This document shows, piece after piece, positions 18,394 to 27,779 of a stretch of DNA of 64,000 bases. The notes under the pieces are model-generated. The model saw only the letters and a list, made by a program, of their open reading frames with translations. It was not told the origin of the DNA and searched no databases. The DNA comes from Edaphobacter aggregans DSM 19364 (GTDB taxonomy: Bacteria; Acidobacteriota; Terriglobia; Terriglobales; Acidobacteriaceae). Location of the stretch: assembly GCF_000745965.1 (NCBI RefSeq), contig NZ_JQKI01000001.1, positions 1 to 64,000 on the forward strand. The letters run 5' to 3'. Positions within the stretch are counted from its first letter, which is position 1. Each line of letters starts with the position of its first letter. Both the position numbers and the translations under genes were made by a program.

Positions 18394-18885
18394 CTACTCC
18401 ACCACCACCAGAACATCGCCCGACCCTACGGTGCCATCCACAGCGACGGCCACCCGGACCACCCGCCCGGCCTTCGGCGACTTCAGCTCGTTCTGCATCT
18501 TCATCGCTTCGATCACCACCACGCCTTGCTGCTCCGCCACCTCATCACCCTCGGCCACCAGCACTCGCACCACGCGCCCCGGCATCGGAGCCTTCACCGC
18601 GCGCGGCCCCGAGCCTCCCTCCCCCACCCCGCGCCTGCCGCGCAGCGATCGCGGATCATCCACCGCAAACCCGAACCGCCGCCCACCGATCACCACCGCG
18701 TCGCCATCCAGAACGCATCGATACTGCCGCCCCTCGACGATCAGAGAGATCACTCCCGGCTCCAGCACCTGCGCATCCACCTCGATTACGCGGCCATCAA
18801 TCGAGCACTGCAGCGCGCCACCCTGCGCATCCGCCGGCAACTCCACGCGCAGCCGCTTGCCCTCCACCTCCAGCCACACCGTCAC
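18394..18885 (-). CDS. Biotin carboxyl carrier protein of an acyl-CoA carboxylase
   Basis: 163 aa. The C-terminal biotinyl/lipoyl domain carries the biotin-acceptor motif EAMKM (Lys129) and the loop APMPGRVVRVLVAEGDEV. The N-terminal ~90 residues form a small beta-rich segment like the linker of propionyl/methylcrotonyl-CoA carboxylase alpha chains. It overlaps the biotin carboxylase gene by 4 nt (ATGA), indicating translational coupling. Together the two (about 660 aa) equal the usual fused alpha chain. The acyl substrate is not determined; no carboxyltransferase gene is in the window. Confidence 0.93.
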   Translation of the reverse strand: MTVWLEVEGKRLRVELPADAQGGALQCSIDGRVIEVDAQVLEPGVISLIVEGRQYRCVLDGDAVVIGGRRFGFAVDDPRSLRGRRGVGEGGSGPRAVKAPMPGRVVRVLVAEGDEVAEQQGVVVIEAMKMQNELKSPKAGRVVRVAVAVDGTVGSGDVLVVVE

Positions 18886-20378
18886 GCGCGCAAACCCTCA
18901 CGCCGCCCCACCGCAGCCCAACGGCTCTCACTCGCCTCAACCGGCACGTCCGCTCCATTCTGCTTCGCCCCTGAGGCAAACAGCGCCGCGGCCAGCGTCA
19001 CAACGTCCGCAGGAATCTCAGGATCCCCTCGCTCGGCAGGTCGCGCCAGCAGCCGCTCCAGATACCCCGTATCGATCCACGCCGCGCGAAACTCCTCGTC
19101 ATCGAGAATCCTCCGAAACAGACCGATGTTCGTCCGAATGCCGCCGATGACATACTCATCCAGCGCGCGAACCATCCGCGCAATCGCCGCCTCCCGCGTC
19201 TCGGCAAACGTCACCAGCTTCGACAGCATCGGGTCGTACTCGAGCGGCACTGTCCACCCCTCATACACACCGCAGTCCTCGCGAACCCCCGGCCCGCCCG
19301 GCTGCACCAGCCGCGTAATCAAACCCGGCGACGGAAAGAAATTATTCTCCGGATCCTCAGCGTAGATCCGGCACTCCACCGCGTGCCCGCGCAGCCGAAC
19401 ATCCTCCTGCCGCAGCGCCAGCGGCTCGCCCATCGCCACACGAAGCTGCATCTCGACCAGGTCGAGTCCCGTAATCATCTCCGTCACCGGATGCTCCACC
19501 TGCAGCCGCGTATTCATCTCCAGGAAGTAGAAGTTCTGCGCTTCGTCCACCAGAAACTCCACCGTACCCGCATTCACATAACCGGCCGAAAGCGCCAGCC
19601 GCACTGCCGCCTCGCCCATCCTCCGCCGCAGATCGTCCCCGACAACTGCGGACGGCGCCTCCTCGATCACCTTCTGGTGCCGCCGCTGCACGCTGCACTC
19701 GCGCTCGCCCAGATACAGGCAGTTGCCGTGCATGTCCGCCATCACCTGGATCTCGATGTGCCGCGGCCGCTCAATCAGCTTCTCCAGATACACCTCGCCG
19801 GACCCGAAGCTTCGCTCCGCCTCGCTCGACGCCGCCGCATACGCCGCAGGCAACTCTGCTGCCGACGCCACCGCGCGCATCCCCTTACCGCCTCCGCCCG
19901 CCGCGGCCTTCAACATCACTGGATACCCGATCTCCCCCGCAACCCGCAGCGCCTCTTCCACCGTCGCCAGGCCCGTCACACTGCCCGGGACCCGCGGCAT
20001 CGCGGCAGCGTCCGCAGCCTGCCGGGCCTTCGTCTTCGACCCCAGCGCCCTCATCGCACGCGCCGGCGGCCCGATGAACGTCACTCCCGCCGCCGCGCAG
20101 GCATCCGCAAACTCCGCATTCTCCGAAAGAAACCCGTACCCCGGATGAATGGCATCGGCGCCTGCTCGACGCGCGACATCGAGAAGCAGGTCGCCCCTTA
20201 GATAGCTCTCCGTCGCCGCACCCGGACCCAGCCGGTACGCCTCGTCGGCGTGCGCCACATGCAGCGCTCTGCGGTCCACATCCGAGTACACCGCAACCGT
20301 CCCGAGCCCCATCTCGCGGCACGTGCGCATCACTCGCACCGCGATCTCACCCCGGTTTGCAATCAGAACTTTTTTCAT
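18882..20378 (-). CDS. accC: Biotin carboxylase subunit of an acyl-CoA carboxylase
   Basis: 498 aa, ATP-grasp enzyme that carboxylates biotin. It begins MKKVLIANRGEIAVRV, the invariant start of the family, so 20378 is preferred over the longer frame at 20441. The glycine-rich ATP loop KAAAGGGGKGMR, the YLGERECSVQRRHQKVIEEAPS stretch and FLEMNTRLQVEHPVTE are present. It carries about 45 residues beyond AccC of the acetyl-CoA type, closer to propionyl/acetyl-CoA carboxylase alpha chains. First gene of a two-gene operon with the BCCP. Confidence 0.95.
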   Translation of the reverse strand: MKKVLIANRGEIAVRVMRTCREMGLGTVAVYSDVDRRALHVAHADEAYRLGPGAATESYLRGDLLLDVARRAGADAIHPGYGFLSENAEFADACAAAGVTFIGPPARAMRALGSKTKARQAADAAAMPRVPGSVTGLATVEEALRVAGEIGYPVMLKAAAGGGGKGMRAVASAAELPAAYAAASSEAERSFGSGEVYLEKLIERPRHIEIQVMADMHGNCLYLGERECSVQRRHQKVIEEAPSAVVGDDLRRRMGEAAVRLALSAGYVNAGTVEFLVDEAQNFYFLEMNTRLQVEHPVTEMITGLDLVEMQLRVAMGEPLALRQEDVRLRGHAVECRIYAEDPENNFFPSPGLITRLVQPGGPGVREDCGVYEGWTVPLEYDPMLSKLVTFAETREAAIARMVRALDEYVIGGIRTNIGLFRRILDDEEFRAAWIDTGYLERLLARPAERGDPEIPADVVTLAAALFASGAKQNGADVPVEASESRWAAVGRREGLRA

Positions 20379-20446
20379 ACATCCGGCAAGCCGCAATTCT
20401 ACCCGCACCCCACGCCCCTCACCAAGGCATCCCTTTCCCAAACGCG

Positions 20447-20475
20447 AAAGAGCCTCCCACAGCGGGAGGCTCTTT
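20447..20475 (-). terminator. Rho-independent terminator of the TPR lipoprotein gene
   Basis: A perfect 12-bp stem (AAAGAGCCTCCC / GGGAGGCTCTTT) with a five-base loop lies between the TPR gene stop (20502) and the accC start. The symmetrical A and T runs allow it to act in both directions. It separates the TPR gene from the carboxylase operon. Confidence 0.8.
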
Positions 20476-20501
20476 CTTCATCCGCCTAACGAAGAACAGC
20501 G

Positions 20502-21323
20502 TTACTGCATGGTCACGCCGCCCTGCGTCTTCTGTTCCTTCTTCCGCTCGTTCTCCTTGCGGGCACCCATCGCCTTCTGGCTCCAGTCGTCGGCCTTCGC
20601 CAGATCGGCCTTGCGGGCGTTGTCGTCGCCGCACTCCAGATCGGCTTTGCGGCGATTCATGAGGTTTAGGTACTGCATCGCGTCGTCGTAGTTCGGATTC
20701 AGCTCAACAGCCTTATTGAGGTACTCCATCCCCTCATTCACCAGCGCCGTGTTGGCATCCACCAGCTTCTGGCAGGCGCCCTTGCTCTTCTTGGGGTTGC
20801 CGTTGCCGTCATCGGTCAGGCCATCGGCCGCGAGAATGGTGATCGCGCTCTTGTACGCCTGCATCCAGTCCACCACGCCGATCGTGTAGTGCGCCTCGGC
20901 ATCCTTCGGATCAAGTGCGATGACCTTCTTCTGATACTCCTTCGCCTCATCAAGCTTCTTGATGTTGAAGTAGATCGATGCCATCTGCTTGAGCGCCGTT
21001 AAGTCGTTCGGATCCTTCGCCAGGATCGCCTGGAAGCCCTCCAGCGCCTTCTGCGCAATGGCCAGGTTCTCCGGCGTGTCCAGGTTGGGAACCACCTGGT
21101 AGGAGTAAGAGGTCGCAAGATACAGCTTCGCCGTCTCGTACTCTGGGTCAAGCTGAATCGCAGTCTGAAAGTGGTTGACCGCCTCTTCGTAGCGCGCGTT
21201 CTTGAAGGCCGCTACGCCCTTCGTCAGTTGGTCACGCGCCTTCAGGCGGTTGCACCCGGTTACAGAAATAAGCATCAGCGCCAACAGAGCGGCCGTAACC
21301 GGAATCCGTGCGGTCAATTTCAT
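20502..21323 (-). CDS. TPR-repeat lipoprotein
   Basis: 273 aa. Signal peptide with lipobox ISVTGC (Cys near residue 23), so the protein is lipid-anchored. About five tetratricopeptide-like units follow, e.g. AVNHFQTAIQLDPEYETAKLYLATSYS and EYQKKVIALDPKDAEAHYTIG. The C-terminus is rich in Lys/Glu. TPR lipoproteins often scaffold envelope complexes; a partner is not evident. The ATG at 21323 is chosen because the lipoprotein signal starts there, with AAGGAG 12 bases upstream. The next 314 bases before exbD hold no gene. Confidence 0.88.
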   Translation of the reverse strand: MKLTARIPVTAALLALMLISVTGCNRLKARDQLTKGVAAFKNARYEEAVNHFQTAIQLDPEYETAKLYLATSYSYQVVPNLDTPENLAIAQKALEGFQAILAKDPNDLTALKQMASIYFNIKKLDEAKEYQKKVIALDPKDAEAHYTIGVVDWMQAYKSAITILAADGLTDDGNGNPKKSKGACQKLVDANTALVNEGMEYLNKAVELNPNYDDAMQYLNLMNRRKADLECGDDNARKADLAKADDWSQKAMGARKENERKKEQKTQGGVTMQ

Positions 21324-21637
21324 GGGACGTGGTATCTCCTTCAAATGGGCGCGTTTCGTCTGGGGACGGTAGATCAGCGAAGCAGTGTTTATGCTTGCGG
21401 TTGATTGTAATGGTATACCACCTGACGTGACCAGAGGCGGATGCCTTATTAACTTGCGATATCTCTCAATCTCTCAGGACAGTGCCTTGTTCTCCCCGGA
21501 AAGGGGATGAAGGAACGCGTCTCGGCGGGCCATCGAGAACCTGAACCTGAGCCATGCTACCAACAGACGAATCGGGCGACCGCTCGCATAGCCGGACCGC
21601 CCGAAGCGAAACTGATGCGACACCCGACTACTCTGGA

Positions 21638-22072
21638 CTACTGACCCGACTCAACCCGAGGCGTGATCAGACCGATGTTATCGACTCCTGCCTGGTGGCC
21701 AAAGTCGATCACCTCGGCGACCTTGCTGAAGTCCAGGTCCTTATCGCCCTTTACGAACATCACCTTCTCTTGGCGCGTCGCAAAGATCTCGGCCAGCTTC
21801 GGCTCGATGTCCTGCTTGTTGAAGGCGTTATCGTTGATCTTGTACGAAGGGGCTCCCGCGCCGTTCGACAGAACCTGCACTACGATCGTGCGGTCGTTCG
21901 GCTCCGACTTAGAAGGATCCTTCGGGGGCTGAGGCACCAGCGTGTCCAGACCCTTCGGCGTCACCGGCACGATCACCATGAAGATGATCAGCAGCACCAG
22001 AAGAACGTCGATCATCGGAGTCACGTTGATCTCCGACATCGTTCCGCCTTTATTTCCTCCGCCCATTCCCAT
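21638..22072 (-). CDS. exbD: ExbD/TolR-family biopolymer transport protein (a)
   Basis: 144 aa. A Gly/Met-rich cytoplasmic start is followed by EINVTPMIDVLLVLLIIFMV, the single membrane helix with the conserved proton-channel Asp. A periplasmic domain ends GLITPR. The ATG at 22072 has AGGAG upstream. It is 49 bases behind a second exbD gene. With ExbB/TolQ it forms the proton-driven stator that powers TonB. Confidence 0.93.
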   Translation of the reverse strand: MGMGGGNKGGTMSEINVTPMIDVLLVLLIIFMVIVPVTPKGLDTLVPQPPKDPSKSEPNDRTIVVQVLSNGAGAPSYKINDNAFNKQDIEPKLAEIFATRQEKVMFVKGDKDLDFSKVAEVIDFGHQAGVDNIGLITPRVESGQ

Positions 22073-22121
22073 AGCAAACTCTCCTAAACACTCTGGCCTG
22101 CACTCGGCAAGCCGCAAATCT

Positions 22122-22562
<441 letters not shown>

Positions 22563-22732
22563 AACCTACACTCCGTACGGACTCGCCGTATTCCGTTCCT
22601 GCGATCGTCCTGCTCCGCTGACCCTTCTCTCGATCTCCGGATGCCGTTCGCTTGCGGCACCCGGAGTCTCTCGAGCTGTCATTCTCGCAGGATGTTCTTC
22701 CATCACGCCTCCCCGAAGGGAGCGCGCGGCTC

Positions 22733-23473
22733 TTAGCGGTGGCTCTGCTTGATGAAGTAGTCCACCAGCTCAGAGGAGCTGTTGTCCATCTCCACGTCGA
22801 AGGCCTCAACCTTGCCCGTGAAGTAGTTGAAAGTCATAACGGCCGGGATGGCGACCAGAAGACCGAACGCCGTCGTCACCAGGGCCTCAGAGATACCGCC
22901 GGCGACTGCGCCGATACCGGAGGTCTTCTGCGTGGCGATCTGCTGGAAGGCGTTCAGAATGCCGACCACGGTGCCGAACAGGCCGATAAACGGTGCCGTC
23001 GATCCGATCGTCGCCAGACCGCCCAGGCCGCGCTTCAGCTTGGCGTGAACGATGGCCTCGGAGCGCTCAAGCGCGCGCTTGGAGCTCTCGATCTGCTCGT
23101 CGGTGATCGCGCCGCCCGAACCAAAGCTGCGGAACTCCTGCAGACCGGCGGTGACCACCTCGGCGAGGTGCGACTTCTTCGAACGATCAGCAACCTTGAT
23201 CGCCTCGTCCAGACGCCCATCCTTCAGCGCACCGGCTACCTTCGGAGCAAACTCACGCGACTGCTTGCGAGCTGCCGAGAAGTAAAGTGCGCGGTCGATG
23301 ATCACGGCCAGCGACCAGATCGACATGATGAACAGAATGATGACGACCGCACGGGCCAGATTGCCCATGTTGCCCCAGAGCTGGAGAGGGCTGAAGCCAA
23401 CCTGCTGCTCCTGAAAGAACAGAGCAAGCGAGGTGGGTACATGAGCGATATTTGCGAGATGAGCGAGAATCAC
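22733..23473 (-). CDS. exbB: MotA/TolQ/ExbB proton channel protein
   Basis: 246 aa from a GTG at 23473. This start has AGGAGG with 7-nt spacing, far better than the upstream ATG at 23563, whose extra 30 residues are not ExbB-like. Three membrane helices are visible: ARAVVIILFIMSIWSLAVII, then IGSTAPFIGLFGTVVGILNA and ALVTTAFGLLVAIPAVMTFN. The second and third contain the conserved Thr/Gly/Pro residues of the stator. It stands between tonB and the exbD pair. Confidence 0.93.
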   Translation of the reverse strand: MILAHLANIAHVPTSLALFFQEQQVGFSPLQLWGNMGNLARAVVIILFIMSIWSLAVIIDRALYFSAARKQSREFAPKVAGALKDGRLDEAIKVADRSKKSHLAEVVTAGLQEFRSFGSGGAITDEQIESSKRALERSEAIVHAKLKRGLGGLATIGSTAPFIGLFGTVVGILNAFQQIATQKTSGIGAVAGGISEALVTTAFGLLVAIPAVMTFNYFTGKVEAFDVEMDNSSSELVDYFIKQSHR

Positions 23474-23626
23474 AGAATTTCCTCCTGATTGGAACTCTAA
23501 CCTTCGTGTTTCTAACCCGGAAACTCCCCAAAAGGGTGATGCCCTCAGGATGCTTGCGAGCAAAGTCGTTGTTGTCGTCCAGATGAGGCCGCCTCCAACA
23601 GAAAGCGGCCGTCCGGAGAAAGAATG

Positions 23627-24358
23627 CTAACCGCCGAAGTTGAAGTTCACCGTAATGGTCGTGTCGACCTCGGTGGGCTCGCCGTTCAAAATATACGGCT
23701 TGTACTTCCAGTTGCGCACGGCATCCAGAGCAGCAGCCCGCAACATCTCAGGCCCGCTGATCACCTGCAGGTTCTCCACGGAGCCCGTCTTTGAGATCAC
23801 GGCACGCAACACCACAGCACCCGAGACGTGAGCAGCCTTGGCAATCGGAGGATAGATCGGCTTCGGCTGCGAGAGCGCCATACCGGAGACGACACCGCTC
23901 GAGACGCGCACTGGTCCCTTCGGCTTCTCCACCTTCACCACCGGTGCCGGAGCGGTTCCAATGCCGCCCATCACGCCGCCGGGAACTCCGGAGCCAGAGC
24001 CCATGCCGCTCATGCCGGCAACGCCAGCCATCTGCGGCGGAGGCGCAGCCTCCTCCTTCAGCATCTTGATGTCCTTGGGAATCTTCGTCGGCGCGTGCAG
24101 GCCCTGATCGATCTCCGAAACCATCTTGATCGGCTTGATCACCTGAGCCGGAGGTGGCGGAGGTGGGGGAGGAGGGGGTGGGGGCGGTGCCACAAGCATG
24201 GCGGTCATCGCCGTCTTCGGCAGAGCCTCGGGGTAAAGCAGCGGAATCAGGATCAGCATGGCCAGGATCGCGCCGTTGAACGCAAACGTCGCAACCATCC
24301 AGTACTTGGACTTGGTCTTGATCTTACCGCCGGACTCCATCAATGCATCTTCAAACAT
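23627..24358 (-). CDS. tonB: TonB energy-transducing protein
   Basis: 243 aa. A cytoplasmic start is followed by one membrane helix (about 20-42), then 13 consecutive prolines (about 58-70) and a Gly/Met-rich linker. The C-terminal TonB domain runs QPKPIYPPIAKAAHVSGAVV to WKYKPYILNGEP and ends TITVNFNFGG. It transmits proton-motive force to outer-membrane receptors such as the one at 47288-50845. GAGG precedes the ATG. The proline tract is shorter than the long Pro-Glu/Pro-Lys rod of enteric TonB. Confidence 0.94.
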   Translation of the reverse strand: MFEDALMESGGKIKTKSKYWMVATFAFNGAILAMLILIPLLYPEALPKTAMTAMLVAPPPPPPPPPPPPPAQVIKPIKMVSEIDQGLHAPTKIPKDIKMLKEEAAPPPQMAGVAGMSGMGSGSGVPGGVMGGIGTAPAPVVKVEKPKGPVRVSSGVVSGMALSQPKPIYPPIAKAAHVSGAVVLRAVISKTGSVENLQVISGPEMLRAAALDAVRNWKYKPYILNGEPTEVDTTITVNFNFGG

Positions 24359-24463
24359 ATCGAGCCTCGCGAAGAAGAGCTATTCGTTTATAGACACCGC
24401 GGCTTTTTCGTTTGTTCCCGATTTAGAGCTGCACTGCAGCAATAAATTTCCACACGCTGTGGA

Positions 24464-25426
24464 TTACGCCCGCGCCCGCTTTCCCGCCGGCAGCGCTGCC
24501 GACTTTCCACGCCTGGCCCGCCACTCCTGGTAGGCCACCAGCATCGGCGCCGCCACCGCGATCGACGAGTACGTACCGATTAGGATGCCGACAACCAGTG
24601 CAAAGGAAAACCCGTGCAGAACCTCGCCGCCGAACAGATACAGCGAAAGCACCGTAAGAAACGTCAGACCCGAAGTTAGCACCGTCCGGCTCAACGTCTG
24701 GTTGATCGACCGGTTCACCAGGTCGGCCAGTCCCTCGCGCCGGTTCATCCCCAGGTTCTCGCGAATCCGGTCGAAGATCACAATCGTGTCGTTCATCGAA
24801 TAACCGATCAGCGTCAGGATCGCCGCGATCACCGTCAGCGTAATCTCCTGGTTCGTCAGGCTGAACGCTCCGATCGTGATCAGCGTGTCGTGAAACGCCG
24901 CCACCACTGCCGCCACACCATAGATCAGCTCGAATCGGAACCACAGGTAGATCAGCATTCCAATCAGCGAGTACACCGTCGCCAGCATCGCCTGCTTCTG
25001 CAACTGCTTACCTGCCGTCGGCCCGACGATCTCCACCTGCTCGATCTGGAACTTCGAGTCCTTGTAGTTCGCCGACAGTGCGCTCTCCACGCTCTGCCGC
25101 CCTGCATCGTGCGCCGCGTCCGTCGCCGACGTAATCGGCAGCGCAATGATGACCTTGTTGGCCGCATGACCGCTCGGGTCGCTCACGCGCTGAATCCGCG
25201 CGTCACGAATCCCGGCGCCGGCCATCGCCTGGCGTATGTGGTCCTCGTTCGGCGTCTGGTCGAAGTTCACACGGATCTGCGTTCCACCCACAAAGTCCAC
25301 GCCCTTCGGAATCCCGTGCCAGAACAGCATGCTCAGCACGCCGGCAACCGAGAAGATCAGCGAAAATCCGAGGAAGTACCACTTCTTCCCCAGCCAGTCG
25401 ATATTCGTATTACGAAAAAGTTCCAC
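24464..25426 (-). CDS. secF: Protein translocase subunit SecF
   Basis: 320 aa inner-membrane protein. With SecD it uses the proton gradient to pull exported proteins to the periplasm. The N-terminal helix is followed by GIPKGVDFVGGTQIRV (the family's DFxGG motif), a periplasmic domain and five more helices, including SLIGMLIYLWFRFELIYGVA and the NDTIVIFDRIREN signature. It lies 84 bases after secD. Confidence 0.96.
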   Translation of the reverse strand: MELFRNTNIDWLGKKWYFLGFSLIFSVAGVLSMLFWHGIPKGVDFVGGTQIRVNFDQTPNEDHIRQAMAGAGIRDARIQRVSDPSGHAANKVIIALPITSATDAAHDAGRQSVESALSANYKDSKFQIEQVEIVGPTAGKQLQKQAMLATVYSLIGMLIYLWFRFELIYGVAAVVAAFHDTLITIGAFSLTNQEITLTVIAAILTLIGYSMNDTIVIFDRIRENLGMNRREGLADLVNRSINQTLSRTVLTSGLTFLTVLSLYLFGGEVLHGFSFALVVGILIGTYSSIAVAAPMLVAYQEWRARRGKSAALPAGKRARA

Positions 25427-25481
25427 GTTCCAATCCTCAATTCAGGCGTTACACGCCCCATACCGTCTTGTTGGCCAGTCC

Positions 25482-25509
25482 CGCTGACTCGCTGACTCGC
25501 TGACTCGCT
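25482..25509. repeat. CGCTGACT tandem repeat between secF and secD
   Basis: The octamer CGCTGACT is repeated 3.5 times immediately 3' of the secD stop. Copy number is likely to vary by slippage. No obvious function. Confidence 0.7.
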
Positions 25510-25510
25510 C

Positions 25511-27118
25511 CTAAATCGAAAGCGCCGCGCCCCGCTCCTTCTTCGCCAGGTGCGCGTCAAAGATCACCCGCGACACAAACACCGCGGTAAACAGGTTCGC
25601 CAGCAGACCAAACGCCAGCGTCACCGCAAATCCGCGCACCGGGCCCGTTCCGAACAGGAACAGGATGAGCGCCGACACGATCGTCGTCACGTGCGTGTCG
25701 ATGATCGTCACCCACGCACGCGCAAAGCCTTGCTGCACCGCCATCGCCGCGCTCTTGCCCGCACGCAACTCCTCGCGGATCCTCTCGAAGATCAGCACAT
25801 TCGAATCCACGCCCATGCCGATCGTCAGGATCACGCCCGCGATTCCCGGCAGCGTCAGCGTCGAGCCCGTGAAGCCCATAAAGCCCAGCAGGATCACCAG
25901 GTTCAGCATCAGCGCCAGATCAGCATTGATGCCCGAGCCGCGGTAGTAGATCAGCATGAAGATCATCACCGCCGTCATGCCCGCGACCGCCGCAAAGACG
26001 CCCTGCCGGATCGAAGCCGCGCCCAGGCTCGGCCCCACCGTCCGCGTCTCGAGGAACGTAATCGACGCCGGAAGCGCTCCGGTCCTCAGCATCAGCGAAA
26101 GGTCAGCCGCCTGCTGCTTCGTAAATCCGCCAGTAATCTCGCCGCGGTCGCGAATCGCCGACTGAATCCCCGCAACCTCGCGGACCTTATTATCCAGCAC
26201 AATCGCCATCGAACCCGGCGTCGCCGACGTCGACGAGTGCTCGCTCGTGTACTTGTAGAAGCGGTCGCCCGCCTCCGTCGTCAGGTTGAACGTAATATTC
26301 GGACGCCCGTTCTGGTCCGTCGAGGGCTGCGCATCGCGGAAGTCCGTGCCCTCCACCTCGCTCACCCGCTTCAGCAGCCAAACCTGCTCCGGCGACCCCG
26401 CCGAGGCCGACCCGCGCAGCAGCACCGAATCAGGCGGAATCACCCCGCCATTAGCCTGCAGCGCATCCTGATCGCTGCCATACGGTCCGCCCGCCACCGC
26501 ATGAATCTCCAGCTTCGCCGTCGACTGGATGATCTCCTCGACCCGCCCGATCTCACTGATGCCCGGCAACTCCACCAGGATCTGGTTCTCGCCCAGGCCG
26601 AACTTCTGGATCACCGGCTCCGCCACGCCCAGCTTGTCGATGCGCTCGCGGATCGTCTCGATCGACGTGTCCACCGTGCGGGTCGCCAGGTCCCGTGCCC
26701 CCGACTCCTTCATCGTCAGCGTCGTCGAGCCATCCGGCGCCGTCGCCACGTCATACGCGCCGTAGTTCACGCCGTTGAAGACCCCGCGCGCATCCGTCAG
26801 CTTCCCGGCCGGAACCGCCGAGACCACGATCGTCCGCGGCTTCGCCGGATCGGTCCGCGCCGCCGTCGCGCCGGGAATCCCCGCCGCCTGCAGATCGCTC
26901 GTCAGCCGCACCGCGTCGCGGTCCACCGTCGAGGCGATTGCCTCGTCCACGTGAACCTCCAGCACCAGGTGCGTTCCGCCCTTCAGGTCCAGGCCCAGGT
27001 GGATGCGATTCGTAATCGCCTCCTTCAACCCGCCCTTCGGAATCCCAAAGATCCCATAGACGAAGACCACCAGCACCGCAACGATGAATGCCGTCTTACC
27101 GGCCAGATTCTTTCCCAT
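25511..27118 (-). CDS. secD: Protein translocase subunit SecD
   Basis: 535 aa. The N-terminal helix precedes the conserved HLGLDLKGGTHLVLEV. A large periplasmic P1 domain follows, then VELPGISEIGRVEEII and five C-terminal helices with GVDSNVLIFERIREELRAGK. Length and motif order are normal for SecD. Downstream of yajC and upstream of secF, the classical order. Confidence 0.97.
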   Translation of the reverse strand: MGKNLAGKTAFIVAVLVVFVYGIFGIPKGGLKEAITNRIHLGLDLKGGTHLVLEVHVDEAIASTVDRDAVRLTSDLQAAGIPGATAARTDPAKPRTIVVSAVPAGKLTDARGVFNGVNYGAYDVATAPDGSTTLTMKESGARDLATRTVDTSIETIRERIDKLGVAEPVIQKFGLGENQILVELPGISEIGRVEEIIQSTAKLEIHAVAGGPYGSDQDALQANGGVIPPDSVLLRGSASAGSPEQVWLLKRVSEVEGTDFRDAQPSTDQNGRPNITFNLTTEAGDRFYKYTSEHSSTSATPGSMAIVLDNKVREVAGIQSAIRDRGEITGGFTKQQAADLSLMLRTGALPASITFLETRTVGPSLGAASIRQGVFAAVAGMTAVMIFMLIYYRGSGINADLALMLNLVILLGFMGFTGSTLTLPGIAGVILTIGMGVDSNVLIFERIREELRAGKSAAMAVQQGFARAWVTIIDTHVTTIVSALILFLFGTGPVRGFAVTLAFGLLANLFTAVFVSRVIFDAHLAKKERGAALSI

Positions 27119-27173
27119 ATTTCTCTCTTCAACCTAAATAATGTGTGTCGTTCCGCGCGATTTCTTTTGAAGC

Positions 27174-27234
27174 GTCATTCCTAGCGAAGCGGCTTTAGCC
27201 GCGAAGTCGAGGAACCCCCGCATTTTGCCCTTGC
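27174..27234. repeat. GTCATTC-type repeat with internal hairpin
   Basis: GTCATTCCTAGCGAAGC is followed by the palindrome GCGGC-TTTA-GCCGC (27189-27202) and GAGGAACCCCCGCATTTTGCC, clearly related to 16708-16741. It is inserted in the yajC-secD spacer. Confidence 0.65.
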
Positions 27235-27256
27235 CGCCACGGCTATTCACGCCGAC

Positions 27257-27568
27257 TTACGAAGCCGGCTCGTCGGTCGTCACCGCCGCAATCGCGCTCT
27301 TCACAAACTCCAGCTTCACTCCGTCAGGCTGCACGCGCAGAATCACCGCGTCGTCCTTTACCGTCAGAACGGTGCCGCGGATTCCGCCATTGGTCGTTAC
27401 GCGGTCACCCGACTTGATCTGACTCAGCATCTGCTGCCACTTTTTCTGCTTCCGCTGGTTTGGGACGATCATCAAAAAGTACAGCGCAACAAAAAACAGT
27501 ATCGGCAGAGCGAGCCCGCCCAGGCCTCCCAGCCCGCTGGGCGCATTCTGCAACCAAAGTGCGAACAT
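27257..27568 (-). CDS. yajC: Preprotein translocase subunit YajC
   Basis: 103 aa. A short Gly/Ala-rich start precedes one membrane helix (ILFFVALYFLMIVPNQRKQK) and the small cytoplasmic domain SGDRVTTNGGIRGTVLTV. YajC associates with SecDF. First gene of a yajC-secD-secF set. The spacer to secD (138 bases) is larger than usual because of a repeat insertion. Confidence 0.95.
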   Translation of the reverse strand: MFALWLQNAPSGLGGLGGLALPILFFVALYFLMIVPNQRKQKKWQQMLSQIKSGDRVTTNGGIRGTVLTVKDDAVILRVQPDGVKLEFVKSAIAAVTTDEPAS

Positions 27569-27779
27569 CCTTTGAACTCCATCCCCTCAGGGTGATCCGG
27601 CGCACCGGCCCGCGTAGAAAAATCGCAGGACGCTCGAAACAAGGCGCAACCCTGCTTAGAGGCCGAAAATTGAGTGCCTAGCCCCTAAGCATCGCCGCTC
27701 GCGCACCCCGGTGTCAAGAAAATCAGGCTATTAAACGCCATCACGCGCAGGATTCGCCGCAACTCCCTCACGTCGCTCG

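Noticed and set aside
18394..20378. Possible frameshift splitting a single carboxylase alpha-chain gene
   Set aside because: The 4-base ATGA overlap, clean ends of both proteins and terminator placement fit two normal coupled genes.
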